Below are positions 43,543 to 52,422 of a stretch of DNA of 64,000 nt, in pieces (the first letter of the stretch is position 1; each line of letters begins with the position of its first letter). The stretch spans positions 52,479-116,478 of the forward strand of contig NZ_JACXZC010000007.1 of assembly GCF_020281205.1 (NCBI RefSeq), in the 5' to 3' direction. The stretch comes from Empedobacter stercoris (GTDB taxonomy: Bacteria > Bacteroidota > Bacteroidia > Flavobacteriales > Weeksellaceae). Below the pieces are notes generated by a model, which saw only the letters and a program-made list of their open reading frames with translations, ran no database searches and was not told where the DNA came from. A program made the position numbers and the translations under genes.

Positions 43543-46461
43543 TTAGAAGTTAACATTTAAACCAAAGACAAATGTTCGTGGACGAGGATAAAATCTGTTA
43601 TCAATTCCTCCAAACATCTCAGGATCTAATCCATTATAATTTGTAAATACAGCAACATTTTGAACAGCTCCGTAAAGACGAACATCCATTCCTTTGATGG
43701 CTTGTTTTAAATTATAACCTAATGTAATGTTATCAATTCGGAAGAAAGATGCATCTTGTACGTAATAATCACTCAATAAATTAGTATTTGTAATTGTTGA
43801 GAAACCTGCATTATAGTAATCAGTATGTACATTAGATAAATAGTTTTGCCCATTACCTGTAGCTTTCGCACTATATCCCTTTGCAGAAGCAACATTATTA
43901 TAAGCATAATTCCCTAAACTTGCACGGGCTGTTGCTGATAAGTCCCAATTTTTATATCGGAAATATGTATTGAATCCCATTGTGATATCTGCATATGGAC
44001 TTTTGTGAATATAACGATCTTTATCATTGATGATTCCATCTTTGTTTAAATCTTCGTAAGCACCTTCGATTGGTTTTCCGTTTACATCGTAAATTTGTTT
44101 GTACACATAGAAACTATATGGAGTATAATCTTCTCTATGAATTTGAATGTTATTTCCTGTTCCTCCGTCAATTCCTCCAACTAGATTATCAGTTGACAGG
44201 TTTTTTATTTTATTATCATTATATGCAATATTGTATCCAAATGACCAATCAATGTCTTTTGTTTTAATAATATCAGCATTGATACTAAATTCAACACCTT
44301 TATTTTCCATATCACCGATATTTTTATCGATCATACTTCCAAAATTAGTAAATGGATCTACGTATACTTTCGCAATTAAATCTTTCGTTTTCTTTTGATA
44401 GATATCTAAGCTACCATAAATACGATTTCTAAATAAAGCATAGTCAACACCAACATTTAATGTACTCGAAATTTCCCATTTTAGGTTTTCACTTAATGGA
44501 TCTGGTCTATATGTTTGATAAAATGTTGAACCAAATTGATAATAAGCAGTTGATTGAGAAATTTTATAACGAGTCAAAAATTGGAAATTTCCTAATCCGT
44601 TTACGTTTCCAACTTCTCCGTAACCCACACGTAGTTTCAAATCACTAACAGTTGAATTACCTTTTAAGAACTCTTCATTCGAAATATTCCATGCAACTGC
44701 GACAGAAGGGAAATATCCCCAACGATCATTAGGATTTAATTTAGAAGAAGCATCTGCACGTAATGTACCTGTTAAAATGTATCGATTATCGAAATTATAG
44801 TTTACACGTCCGTAATATGATAACAAAGTAGAATGATCGCGATCCACAAATTCAAATTCAGGATTACCTTTTTGTTCTAATTCACTATCGTAACTATGGT
44901 TATATGTATTAAAATATTGATATCCATAACCAGCAACAACATTTACATTGTGTTTTCCAAAATCTTTGTTGAAAGTTAAGTAAGCGTCAAGTAATTTATT
45001 ATAAAATTGTGCACTGAATGTTGTTTTTGATCCATCCCAATTTTGCTCTGATGAAGGTAAATTCTCTGTAGTTATTTTACGACCATTTGCATTAGAAATA
45101 TCATAACCAAGATTAACAGTAGCAGTTACTGAAGGTAAAAAATGTAACTTATAATCCATTTTAGCATTTCCTACAAAACGACGAACTTCTGATGTGTCAC
45201 CAACTTCATTGATTAACGCGACTGGGTTTGTAGGTGCTAAACCATTTCTGGTATTTCCAGAAGCCCAAGTATGATAACCACCAAATAATGAATTTCCTGA
45301 ATAAACTGATTGAGTTGGATCATATTCTAGAGCTGCACCAATTGCATCACGATTAGCAAAATCATTTTCAATGTATGATCCTCTTGCGTTAAAATCAAAT
45401 TTTAAATGATTATCTAATAACGAAGGATTAAGATTAAAAGATGCAGTTGTACGATTAACATTATCTCCTTTCAAAATACCATCTTGATTTGTATTCGATA
45501 CAGAAAAACGAGAAGGCATGTTTCCTCCAATATTTCCCATTGCACTAAGGCTATGATCAAAACCTATAGCAGTTCTATAAATTTCTTTTTGCCAATCTGT
45601 ATTTGCATTTCCTAATTTAGCTACATCATCAGTTGTTCCAACAGATTTTACTAATTCACGGAACTGATCTGCATTCATCATCTGTATATAACCTTCAGGC
45701 TGATATACAGATGTGGTAGAATTATAACTAAATTTGAATTTTTTACCTTTTCCTTTTTTAGTTGTTATCATTACAACACCATTTGCAGCACGAGAACCGT
45801 AAATGGCAGTTGCCGAAGCATCTTTCAAAATAGTCATGGTTTCGATGTCATTCGGATTTAAGAAATCCAATGGATTTCGAGAACCTCCAATATTTACCTC
45901 TGATAATGGAACACCGTCGACTACATATAATGGTTGAGAGTTTAATGATAACGAACTATTACCACGAATGATAATATTTTGTCCATCACCAGGAGCACCA
46001 CCGGCAGATGTAACAACAACACCAGCAATTTTTCCAGTCATTAATTCTTGTGCAGATGTAATCGATCCTTTGTTAAAATCCTCTGAATTCAATTGATTAA
46101 CAGAGCCTGTAACATCTTCTTTTTTCGCTGTACCATAGCCGATAACAACAACTTCTTTTAAGTTTTCGGTCGTTTTTCCTAAACGTAATTGCAATTGTGT
46201 TTGTCCTGCATATGTTATTTCTTGATCTTCGTAGCCAAAGTTGCTAATCACGATAATATCACCGTCATTCGCTTCTAAAGTAAAATTTCCTTGTTCATCA
46301 GAAATTGTAGATACTCCTGTTGTGATGTTCGAAACATCAGCACCAGCAAGAACTGCATTGTTTGTGCTATCATAAACTGTTCCTTTAACTGCAGTTTGTG
46401 CAGATAAAATCGCAGGGCTTGATAAAACTAATGCAAGAAGAGATTGTTTTAAAATCCTCAT
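43543..46461 (-). CDS. susC: SusC-like TonB-dependent oligosaccharide transporter
   Basis: The 972-residue outer-membrane channel that imports maltodextrin with TonB energy and SusD as lid. Signal peptide (1-21), carboxypeptidase-like N-domain (22-95), the SusC-type plug starting at KEVVVIGYGTAKKEDVTGSV, the RGNSSLSLNSQPLYVVDGVPL block, and DILKDASATAIYGSRAANGVV-like TILKDASATAIYGSRAANGV region, then a 22-strand barrel ending in TFVFGLNVNF with terminal aromatic residue. It is the first gene of the leftward unit, transcribed from a promoter box at 46516-46523, and faces the LacI regulator. Confidence 0.95.
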   Translation of the reverse strand: MRILKQSLLALVLSSPAILSAQTAVKGTVYDSTNNAVLAGADVSNITTGVSTISDEQGNFTLEANDGDIIVISNFGYEDQEITYAGQTQLQLRLGKTTENLKEVVVIGYGTAKKEDVTGSVNQLNSEDFNKGSITSAQELMTGKIAGVVVTSAGGAPGDGQNIIIRGNSSLSLNSQPLYVVDGVPLSEVNIGGSRNPLDFLNPNDIETMTILKDASATAIYGSRAANGVVMITTKKGKGKKFKFSYNSTTSVYQPEGYIQMMNADQFRELVKSVGTTDDVAKLGNANTDWQKEIYRTAIGFDHSLSAMGNIGGNMPSRFSVSNTNQDGILKGDNVNRTTASFNLNPSLLDNHLKFDFNARGSYIENDFANRDAIGAALEYDPTQSVYSGNSLFGGYHTWASGNTRNGLAPTNPVALINEVGDTSEVRRFVGNAKMDYKLHFLPSVTATVNLGYDISNANGRKITTENLPSSEQNWDGSKTTFSAQFYNKLLDAYLTFNKDFGKHNVNVVAGYGYQYFNTYNHSYDSELEQKGNPEFEFVDRDHSTLLSYYGRVNYNFDNRYILTGTLRADASSKLNPNDRWGYFPSVAVAWNISNEEFLKGNSTVSDLKLRVGYGEVGNVNGLGNFQFLTRYKISQSTAYYQFGSTFYQTYRPDPLSENLKWEISSTLNVGVDYALFRNRIYGSLDIYQKKTKDLIAKVYVDPFTNFGSMIDKNIGDMENKGVEFSINADIIKTKDIDWSFGYNIAYNDNKIKNLSTDNLVGGIDGGTGNNIQIHREDYTPYSFYVYKQIYDVNGKPIEGAYEDLNKDGIINDKDRYIHKSPYADITMGFNTYFRYKNWDLSATARASLGNYAYNNVASAKGYSAKATGNGQNYLSNVHTDYYNAGFSTITNTNLLSDYYVQDASFFRIDNITLGYNLKQAIKGMDVRLYGAVQNVAVFTNYNGLDPEMFGGIDNRFYPRPRTFVFGLNVNF

Positions 46462-46515
46462 ATATTTTCCGTTTTGTTTCGTTAATTTTTAATTTATATT
46501 TTTACTTCTCAATTT

Positions 46516-46523
46516 CAAATGTA
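46516..46523 (-). promoter_or_regulatory. -7 promoter box of susC
   Basis: Minus strand TACATTTG, an exact TAnnTTTG match, 54 bases before the susC ATG. The operator-like palindrome lies about 47 bases further upstream, a position that fits activation better than simple blocking. Confidence 0.5.
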
Positions 46524-46569
46524 AGTCCTTTAATTCATTGATTGTGTATGTTGTACACTTATAATAGTT

Positions 46570-46585
46570 ACGAAAACGTTTTCGT
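46570..46585. promoter_or_regulatory. LacI-type operator between susC and its regulator
   Basis: ACGAAAACGTTTTCGT is a perfect 16-bp palindrome with the central CG typical of LacI-family operators. It is the best candidate site for the regulator encoded at 46686-47705. Confidence 0.75.
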
Positions 46586-46685
46586 GTTAATAAATAATTA
46601 AATTAATTGCTAAAGGATGTTAATATTTAATAAAAAAAACAGAAATTAGTCGAATACGATTGATGGTTTAGGTAGAAAGAAGATT

Positions 46686-47705
46686 ATGAAAAAGAATTTG
46701 ACTTTAAAACAGATTGCAAAAGAATTAGATGTTTCGATATCAACGGTTTCGAAGGCTTTAAAAAATAGTGATGAAATCAGTGAAGCTACACGAAATAAAA
46801 TTCAAGCTTTCGCAAAATTATACAACTACAAACCAAATAATATTGCATTAAGTTTAAAGAATCGAAAGACGAAAACTATTGCCGTGATTATTCCCGAAAT
46901 TGTGCACGATTTTTTCGCTATGGTAATTAGCGGTATCGAAAATTTAGCGAATCAATCAGGATACAATGTTTTAATATGTTTATCAAATGAGTCCTACGAA
47001 CGAGAAGTAATTAATATGGAAATGCTTGCTTCTGGTAGTATAGATGGATTCGTCATTTCTCTTTCCAAAGAAACCCAAGCCAAAAAAGACTATCATCACA
47101 TCAAAGAAATTATCAATCAAGGTATGCCAGTTGTAATGTTCGATCGTGTAACACGTGAGGTGTATACCGATAAAGTGATTATTGATGATGTCTTAGCGAC
47201 ACAAGAAGCGATACAATACTTTATCAGTAAAGAACGTAAGAAAATAGGGTTTATTACAACACCAGATTACATAAGTGTCGGAAGATTAAGAACAGAAGGC
47301 TATAAAAAGACATTGAAAGCAAATGGGATTGACGTTAACGAAAATTTGATTTTAAGAATAGAAGATGAAAGTCAATTGGACACTATGATTGATGATTTTT
47401 TCGAAAAAAATGAATTTGATGCAGTTATGGCAGTTAACGAATTGTATGCTGTAAAAGTGTTAAGAACAGCTCTTAAAAGAGGGATTAAAGTGCCAGAAGA
47501 TTTACATTTAATCGCTTTTACTGATGGTGTAATATCCAAAAACTCAATACCAAGCATTTCTACAGTCAAACAAAATGCATTCAAAATGGGTGAGATAGCA
47601 GCCCGACTTTTAATTCAAAAATTAGAATCAGAAAACGAACACGAACATTATATAACCGAAGTTGTCGGAACAGAATTATTGCACCGAGAAACTACAACGT
47701 TTTAG
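46686..47705 (+). CDS. LacI-family transcriptional regulator of the maltodextrin locus
   Basis: A 339-residue sugar-responsive regulator. The helix-turn-helix is TLKQIAKELDVSISTVSKALK at residues 5-25 and the hinge YKPNNIALSLKNRKT follows. The effector domain is of the type-1 periplasmic-binding-protein fold (IAVIIPEIVHDFFAMVISGI...). It is divergent from susC across a 224-base region with a LacI-type palindrome, and is followed by the MFS transporter gene. Likely a maltose- or maltodextrin-responsive controller; this replaces the SusR-type hybrid sensor found in Bacteroides. Whether it activates or represses is open. Confidence 0.92.
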   Translation: MKKNLTLKQIAKELDVSISTVSKALKNSDEISEATRNKIQAFAKLYNYKPNNIALSLKNRKTKTIAVIIPEIVHDFFAMVISGIENLANQSGYNVLICLSNESYEREVINMEMLASGSIDGFVISLSKETQAKKDYHHIKEIINQGMPVVMFDRVTREVYTDKVIIDDVLATQEAIQYFISKERKKIGFITTPDYISVGRLRTEGYKKTLKANGIDVNENLILRIEDESQLDTMIDDFFEKNEFDAVMAVNELYAVKVLRTALKRGIKVPEDLHLIAFTDGVISKNSIPSISTVKQNAFKMGEIAARLLIQKLESENEHEHYITEVVGTELLHRETTTF

Positions 47706-47811
47706 TAAGTATTTTTAGGTTAAATAATTGTAACAGTTGCAATAATCCCAAAAAATTGTTTTAACATTGTAATCTAATCAAAACATATTTTTACTTCTCA
47801 AACCAAAAATA

Positions 47812-47819
47812 TAGTTTTG
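47812..47819 (+). promoter_or_regulatory. -7 promoter box of the sugar transporter operon
   Basis: TAGTTTTG, an exact TAnnTTTG match. Its last base is the first base of the stem-loop at 47819-47838. The ATG of the transporter is 45 bases downstream. Confidence 0.5.
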
Positions 47820-47838
47820 ATAAGCTGAAACGCTTATC
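47819..47838. promoter_or_regulatory. Inverted repeat at the expected transcript start
   Basis: GATAAGC-N6-GCTTATC, perfect arms of seven bases. It has no T tract, so it is not a terminator; it could be an operator at the start site or a 5' stem-loop that stabilises the message. Confidence 0.45.
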
Positions 47839-47864
47839 GTAAATAATTAATAATAATTACGATA

Positions 47865-49211
47865 ATGAAAAAGCGTAGATTAGGATTTCTTGAAATCTGG
47901 AATTTAAGTTTCGGATATTTAGGAGTTCAAATGGGATTTGCTTTGCAAAATGCAAATGCAAGCCGAATTTTAAGTTCTTTTGGAGCTGATGTACACGAAT
48001 TGTCTTGGTTTTGGATTGTCGCTCCATTAATGGGATTGATTGTTCAACCGATCATCGGACATTATTCGGATAATACATGGTCTAAATTTGGACGTAGAAA
48101 ACCTTACTTTTTAATAGGAGCCTTATTGGCTTCTTTCGGATTAATCTTAATGCCACAAGCGGGTGCATTTACAGCATTATTGCCTGCTTTATGGATGGGT
48201 GCAGGATTTTTAATGATCATGGATGCTTCATTCAACATCGCAATGGAGCCTATGCGTGCGTTTGTAGCAGATATGTTACCTTCAGATCAGCGAACTTTAG
48301 GTTACTCTATTCAAACAGTTATTATTGGTTTAGGTGCTGTAATTGGTTCTTGGTTACCTTATGTTTTGAGCAATTGGTTTGGTGTTTCGAGCACGGCTGC
48401 AGAAGGAGAAATTCCTTTTCACTTGATTTTATCATTTATCATTGGAGCAATAGCAATTATCGTAACAGTTTTAATCACCATTTTTACTACAAAAGAATAC
48501 ACGCCAGAACAATTAGAAGCATTTGAAAAGGCCGAAGGAAAAGAACCGATTGTAGAAGAAAAATCAAGTCTTTCTCAAATTTTTATAGATTTTGGGAATA
48601 TGCCTACAACCATGAAACAATTAGGCTTGGTTCAATTTTTTACATGGTTTGCTTTATTCGGTATGTGGGTATATGCAACTCCTGCAATAGCACACCATGT
48701 ATATGGTTTATCATTGAATGACACTCATTCAGAAACCTATCAAAAAGCAGGAGATTGGGTTGGAATTATTTTCGGAGTTTACAACGGGATTTCAGCAATT
48801 TTTGCATTTTTCTTACCTTCAATTGCCTTAAAATTTGGTCGCAAAACAACCCATGCCATTTCTTTAATTTGTGGAGGTTTAGGATTAATTTCCATTTATT
48901 TTATTCATGATCCAAAATTATTAATCCTTTCCATGGTTGGAGTAGGAATCGCTTGGGCAAGTATTCTATCCATGCCGTATGCGATTTTAGCAGGAGCAAT
49001 TCCAGCCAAAAAAATGGGCGTTTACATGGGGATTTTTAATTTCTTTATCTGCATGCCTCAAATTGTCAACGCTCTATTGGGCGGACCTATAGTGAAATAT
49101 ATTTATAATGATAATCCAATCTACGCCATCGTAACAAGTGGAGTTGCTTTAATCATAGCTGCACTTTTTGTAACGCGTGTAAAAGATGTGGATGAACCAA
49201 TCAAAGCATAA
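47865..49211 (+). CDS. MFS sugar transporter (SLC45-like, maltose type)
   Basis: A 448-residue inner-membrane carrier with about twelve helices, from the glycoside-pentoside-hexuronide/SLC45-type branch of the MFS. The starting sequence KRRLGFLEIWNLSFGYLGVQMGFALQNANASRI (split) and the loop motif GHYSDNTWSKFGRRKPYFLIGA, with the RRKPY signature of SLC45 proteins, are characteristic. It would bring maltose or short maltodextrins from periplasm to cytoplasm. Beta-phosphoglucomutase follows after five bases and maltose phosphorylase after that, so the operon imports and phosphorolyses maltose. Confidence 0.92.
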   Translation: MKKRRLGFLEIWNLSFGYLGVQMGFALQNANASRILSSFGADVHELSWFWIVAPLMGLIVQPIIGHYSDNTWSKFGRRKPYFLIGALLASFGLILMPQAGAFTALLPALWMGAGFLMIMDASFNIAMEPMRAFVADMLPSDQRTLGYSIQTVIIGLGAVIGSWLPYVLSNWFGVSSTAAEGEIPFHLILSFIIGAIAIIVTVLITIFTTKEYTPEQLEAFEKAEGKEPIVEEKSSLSQIFIDFGNMPTTMKQLGLVQFFTWFALFGMWVYATPAIAHHVYGLSLNDTHSETYQKAGDWVGIIFGVYNGISAIFAFFLPSIALKFGRKTTHAISLICGGLGLISIYFIHDPKLLILSMVGVGIAWASILSMPYAILAGAIPAKKMGVYMGIFNFFICMPQIVNALLGGPIVKYIYNDNPIYAIVTSGVALIIAALFVTRVKDVDEPIKA

Positions 49212-49216
49212 TCATT

Positions 49217-49873
49217 TTGAAAACTAAAGCATTTATTTTCGATTTAGATGGTGTCATCGTAGACACTGCAAAGTACCATTATTTAGCATGGAAAAATTTA
49301 GCAAATAATTTGAATATCGATTTTACACACGATCATAACGAGTTGCTAAAAGGTGTTTCTCGTGTACGTTCCTTAGAAATTATCCTTGGATTAGGAAGTG
49401 TTCATGCATCAGATGAACAAAAAAACGAATGGTTAATTCAGAAGAACGAAGAATATTTAGGTTATATCAACAAAATGGACGATTCTGAAATTTTACCTGG
49501 AGTCATGAAAGTTTTAAACTTTCTGAAAGCAAATCATCAACCCATCATTTTAGGCTCTGCTTCTAAGAATGCACGACCAATTTTAGAAAAAGTAAATATT
49601 CTAAATTATTTTGATGATATCGTTGATGGAAATGACGTTACAAATGCCAAACCAGATCCAGAAGTTTTTATCGTTGGAGCTAAAAAAGCCAATCAACCAA
49701 ATGAGAATTCAATCGTGTTCGAAGATTCTGTTGCAGGAATTCAAGCAGCAAATGTTGCAGGTATGACAAGCATAGGAATTGGAGATTCTTCGGTTTTGAA
49801 TGAAGCCAACCATAATTTTAACAATTTTACAGAAATCACAGAAGAATTCTTAATGGAATTGATCAATCAATAA
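49217..49873 (+). CDS. pgmB: Beta-phosphoglucomutase
   Basis: HAD-superfamily mutase (218 residues) that converts beta-glucose-1-phosphate to glucose-6-phosphate. Motif I is FIFDLDGVIVDTAKYHYLAW (split), with the aspartyl nucleophile and the acid-base aspartate; VFEDSVAGIQAANVAGM is motif IV; the ILGSASKN motif II is also present. Its partner reaction is the maltose phosphorolysis encoded directly downstream. The start is a TTG at 49217; no ATG exists between the transporter stop and the FIFDLDG motif. Confidence 0.94.
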   Translation: MKTKAFIFDLDGVIVDTAKYHYLAWKNLANNLNIDFTHDHNELLKGVSRVRSLEIILGLGSVHASDEQKNEWLIQKNEEYLGYINKMDDSEILPGVMKVLNFLKANHQPIILGSASKNARPILEKVNILNYFDDIVDGNDVTNAKPDPEVFIVGAKKANQPNENSIVFEDSVAGIQAANVAGMTSIGIGDSSVLNEANHNFNNFTEITEEFLMELINQ

Positions 49874-49901
49874 AACACAAACAACTTACAATACAATAAA
49901 A

Positions 49902-52199
49902 ATGAATCAAGATTATATCATCCCGAATGCATGGTCAATTATCGAAGAAGGGTTTGAAAAAGATCGCGTAAAATCGTCTGAAAGTTTATTTTCTATCGGT
50001 AATGGAGCAATGGGACAACGTGCAAATTTCGAAGAATTTTATTCAGGTGATACGTTTCAAGGAAGTTACATCGCTGGAGTTTATTATCCTGATAAAACAA
50101 AAGTGGGATGGTGGAAAAACGGTTATCCAGAATATTTTGCAAAAGTGTTAAATGCACCAGTTTGGATCGGAATTAACATCGAAATTAATGGTGAACAATT
50201 TGATTTGAATAGGTGTAAAGAAATCAAAAACTTTCGTCGTGAACTGAATATGAAAGAAGGTTTATTGGATCGTTCTTTTGTAGCTACTTTACCTTCTGGA
50301 TTAGAAATTGAAGTGTTTGTTCGTCGTTTTCTTTCTGCTGATTTGGATGAATTAGGTGTGATAAAATATGATATCAAACCGATGAACGGTGATGCGAAAA
50401 TTATTTTTAAACCTTATGTAGATGCTGGTGTAAAAAATGAAGATGCCAATTGGGAAGAAACATTTTGGGAGCCAATTTCGTCAGAAATAAAAGCTGAACA
50501 AGGTTTTGTACAAGCACAAACGTTTAAAACACACTTTAATGTGGTGACTTTTATGGAAAGTAAAATTTCTATTAATGGAAGTTATCAACAAGTCAAATCA
50601 ATTTCCAATGTTAAAACGAATACAAAAGTTGAATTTACATATGAAGTTGAGGTTAAAACCAATGATACAGTAACCATTGAAAAATTTGGAGGTTATGTTG
50701 TTTCAACAAATCATCTCGAAAATGAATTGATTTCTGCTGCTGAAAAGGTTTTAGAACAAGCGAATAATTTAGGTTATGAACAATTGTTAATAAACCAAAA
50801 AGAGGCTTGGGCGAAGACTTGGGAAATGGCAGATATTACGATAGATGGTGATACGAAAGCACAACAAGGAATTCGTTTCAATATTTTTCAATTAAACCAG
50901 ACATACTCAGGAAAAGACGCACGTTTAAATATCGGTCCAAAAGGATTTACAGGTGAAAAATACGGTGGATCTACCTATTGGGATACAGAAGCGTATTGCT
51001 TACCGTTTTATATGGTAACTAAAGATCAAAAAGTAGCACGAAATCTGTTAATGTATCGCTACAATCAATTGGATAAAGCGATAGAAAACGGAGCGAAATT
51101 AGGTTTCAATAAAGGAGCTGCATTGTATCCAATGGTTACGATGAACGGAGAAGAATGCCATAACGAATGGGAAATTACCTTCGAAGAAATTCATCGTAAT
51201 GGAGCAATTGCTTTTGCGATTTACAATTATACTCGTTTTACGGGTGATGAGTCTTATATTCCTGAAGCTGGTTTAGAGGTTTTATTAGGAATTGCACGTT
51301 TCTGGAAACAGCGTGTTAATTGGTCAAATGACAAGAAACAATATGTCATGTTAGGTGTAACAGGACCTAACGAATATGAGAATAATGTGAATAATAACTT
51401 TCACTCAAATTATTGTGCGCAATGGTGTATGAATTATTTGATTGATCAAGTTGAAAACGTTAAAACAAATTATCCACAAGATTTTGAACGAATTGTCGCT
51501 AAAACAAATCTTACAGATACTGAGTTAGCAGAAATGAAAAATATTGCAGCAAATATCTATTTTCCATTTAGCGAAGAATTAGGAGTTTACTTGCAACAAG
51601 ATGGTTTCTTGGACAAAGATTTAACACCTGTTTCTGAATTATCTAACGAAGAACGACCAATCAATCAAAAATGGTCGTGGGATCGTATTTTACGTTCAGC
51701 TTATATCAAACAAGCAGACGTTTTACAATCATTCTATTATTTCGAAGATCATTTTACAAAAGAGCAATTAGAAAAACATTTTGATTTCTACGAACCATTA
51801 ACGGTTCACGAATCATCATTATCGCCTTGCGTTCACTCTATTCAAGCGGCAACGTTAGGAAGAATGAATCAAGCATATACCTTCTACTTGAGAACTTCTC
51901 GTTTAGATTTAGATGATTATAACAAAGAAGTTCACGAAGGATTACACATCACATCAATGGCAGGTACTTGGATGTCGATTGTAGAAGGATTTGGTGGAAT
52001 GCGTGTTAAAAACGATCAATTATATTTTGAACCACGTTTACCAGAACAATGGAAAGGGTTTTCGTTTAAAATCAATTTCCGTAATCAAATCCTAAAAGTC
52101 AATGTAAATAAAGGAGAAACTACTTTCGAATTGGAAGGAACAAAGCCATTAGAGGTTTATGTTTTCGACCAAAAAGTTATTGTTCAGCCTTCAATTTAA
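49902..52199 (+). CDS. GH65 maltose phosphorylase
   Basis: A 765-residue cytoplasmic inverting phosphorylase without a signal peptide. The catalytic region NGEECHNEWEITFEEIHRNG (about residues 412-431) is the GH65 signature, with the general acid glutamate as in the Lactobacillus brevis maltose phosphorylase. The GGSTYWDTEAYCLPFY block and the C-terminal jelly-roll region are also typical. It would turn maltose and phosphate into glucose and beta-glucose-1-phosphate, which the upstream mutase uses. Trehalose or kojibiose specificity is possible in GH65 but the locus favours maltose. A terminator follows. Confidence 0.93.
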   Translation: MNQDYIIPNAWSIIEEGFEKDRVKSSESLFSIGNGAMGQRANFEEFYSGDTFQGSYIAGVYYPDKTKVGWWKNGYPEYFAKVLNAPVWIGINIEINGEQFDLNRCKEIKNFRRELNMKEGLLDRSFVATLPSGLEIEVFVRRFLSADLDELGVIKYDIKPMNGDAKIIFKPYVDAGVKNEDANWEETFWEPISSEIKAEQGFVQAQTFKTHFNVVTFMESKISINGSYQQVKSISNVKTNTKVEFTYEVEVKTNDTVTIEKFGGYVVSTNHLENELISAAEKVLEQANNLGYEQLLINQKEAWAKTWEMADITIDGDTKAQQGIRFNIFQLNQTYSGKDARLNIGPKGFTGEKYGGSTYWDTEAYCLPFYMVTKDQKVARNLLMYRYNQLDKAIENGAKLGFNKGAALYPMVTMNGEECHNEWEITFEEIHRNGAIAFAIYNYTRFTGDESYIPEAGLEVLLGIARFWKQRVNWSNDKKQYVMLGVTGPNEYENNVNNNFHSNYCAQWCMNYLIDQVENVKTNYPQDFERIVAKTNLTDTELAEMKNIAANIYFPFSEELGVYLQQDGFLDKDLTPVSELSNEERPINQKWSWDRILRSAYIKQADVLQSFYYFEDHFTKEQLEKHFDFYEPLTVHESSLSPCVHSIQAATLGRMNQAYTFYLRTSRLDLDDYNKEVHEGLHITSMAGTWMSIVEGFGGMRVKNDQLYFEPRLPEQWKGFSFKINFRNQILKVNVNKGETTFELEGTKPLEVYVFDQKVIVQPSI

Positions 52200-52211
52200 T
52201 AAAGGGAATTC

Positions 52212-52250
52212 AAATACCTTGAAGGCTTTGGCTTTCGAGGTATTTTTATT
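52212..52250 (+). terminator. Terminator after maltose phosphorylase
   Basis: Stem AAATACCT...AGGTATTT at 52212-52245 with additional pairing (GAA/TTC-like) in the loop, followed by T-rich sequence. It separates the transporter operon from the amylase genes. Confidence 0.8.
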
Positions 52251-52279
52251 TAAGGTTATAAGTTTTAAGTGATGTGTTC

Positions 52280-52341
52280 TACGTTTTTTTTTGGAAAACG
52301 TATTTAAAGCCTTGACTTTTTTGATTCGTTTTTGTGTCAAG
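52280..52341. promoter_or_regulatory. Two spaced inverted repeats upstream of the first amylase gene
   Basis: TACGTTTT-N7-AAAACGTA at 52280-52302, and CTTGAC-N19-GTCAAG at 52311-52341. Neither has a terminator T tract. They lie in the 222-base gap before the GH13 gene and could be binding sites; their half-site resembles the AAAACG/CGTTTT of the susC operator but with inverted orientation. Confidence 0.35.
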
Positions 52342-52422
52342 ACTTCCCCAAAGGGCATATGAATTCATATAAAAGAATTTAAAATAGTCATGAATAAAAA
52401 TGAATAATAAAAAATAAACAAA

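Noticed and set aside
43533..43556. Upstream start for SusD
   Set aside because: It overlaps the end of susC and puts eight extra residues before a complete lipoprotein signal.
46496..46512. 17-base sequence ATATTTTTACTTCTCAA also found at 47785-47801
   Set aside because: It lies in opposite orientation and at different places relative to the two genes, and it is AT-rich, so chance or old duplication is as likely as a shared regulatory site.
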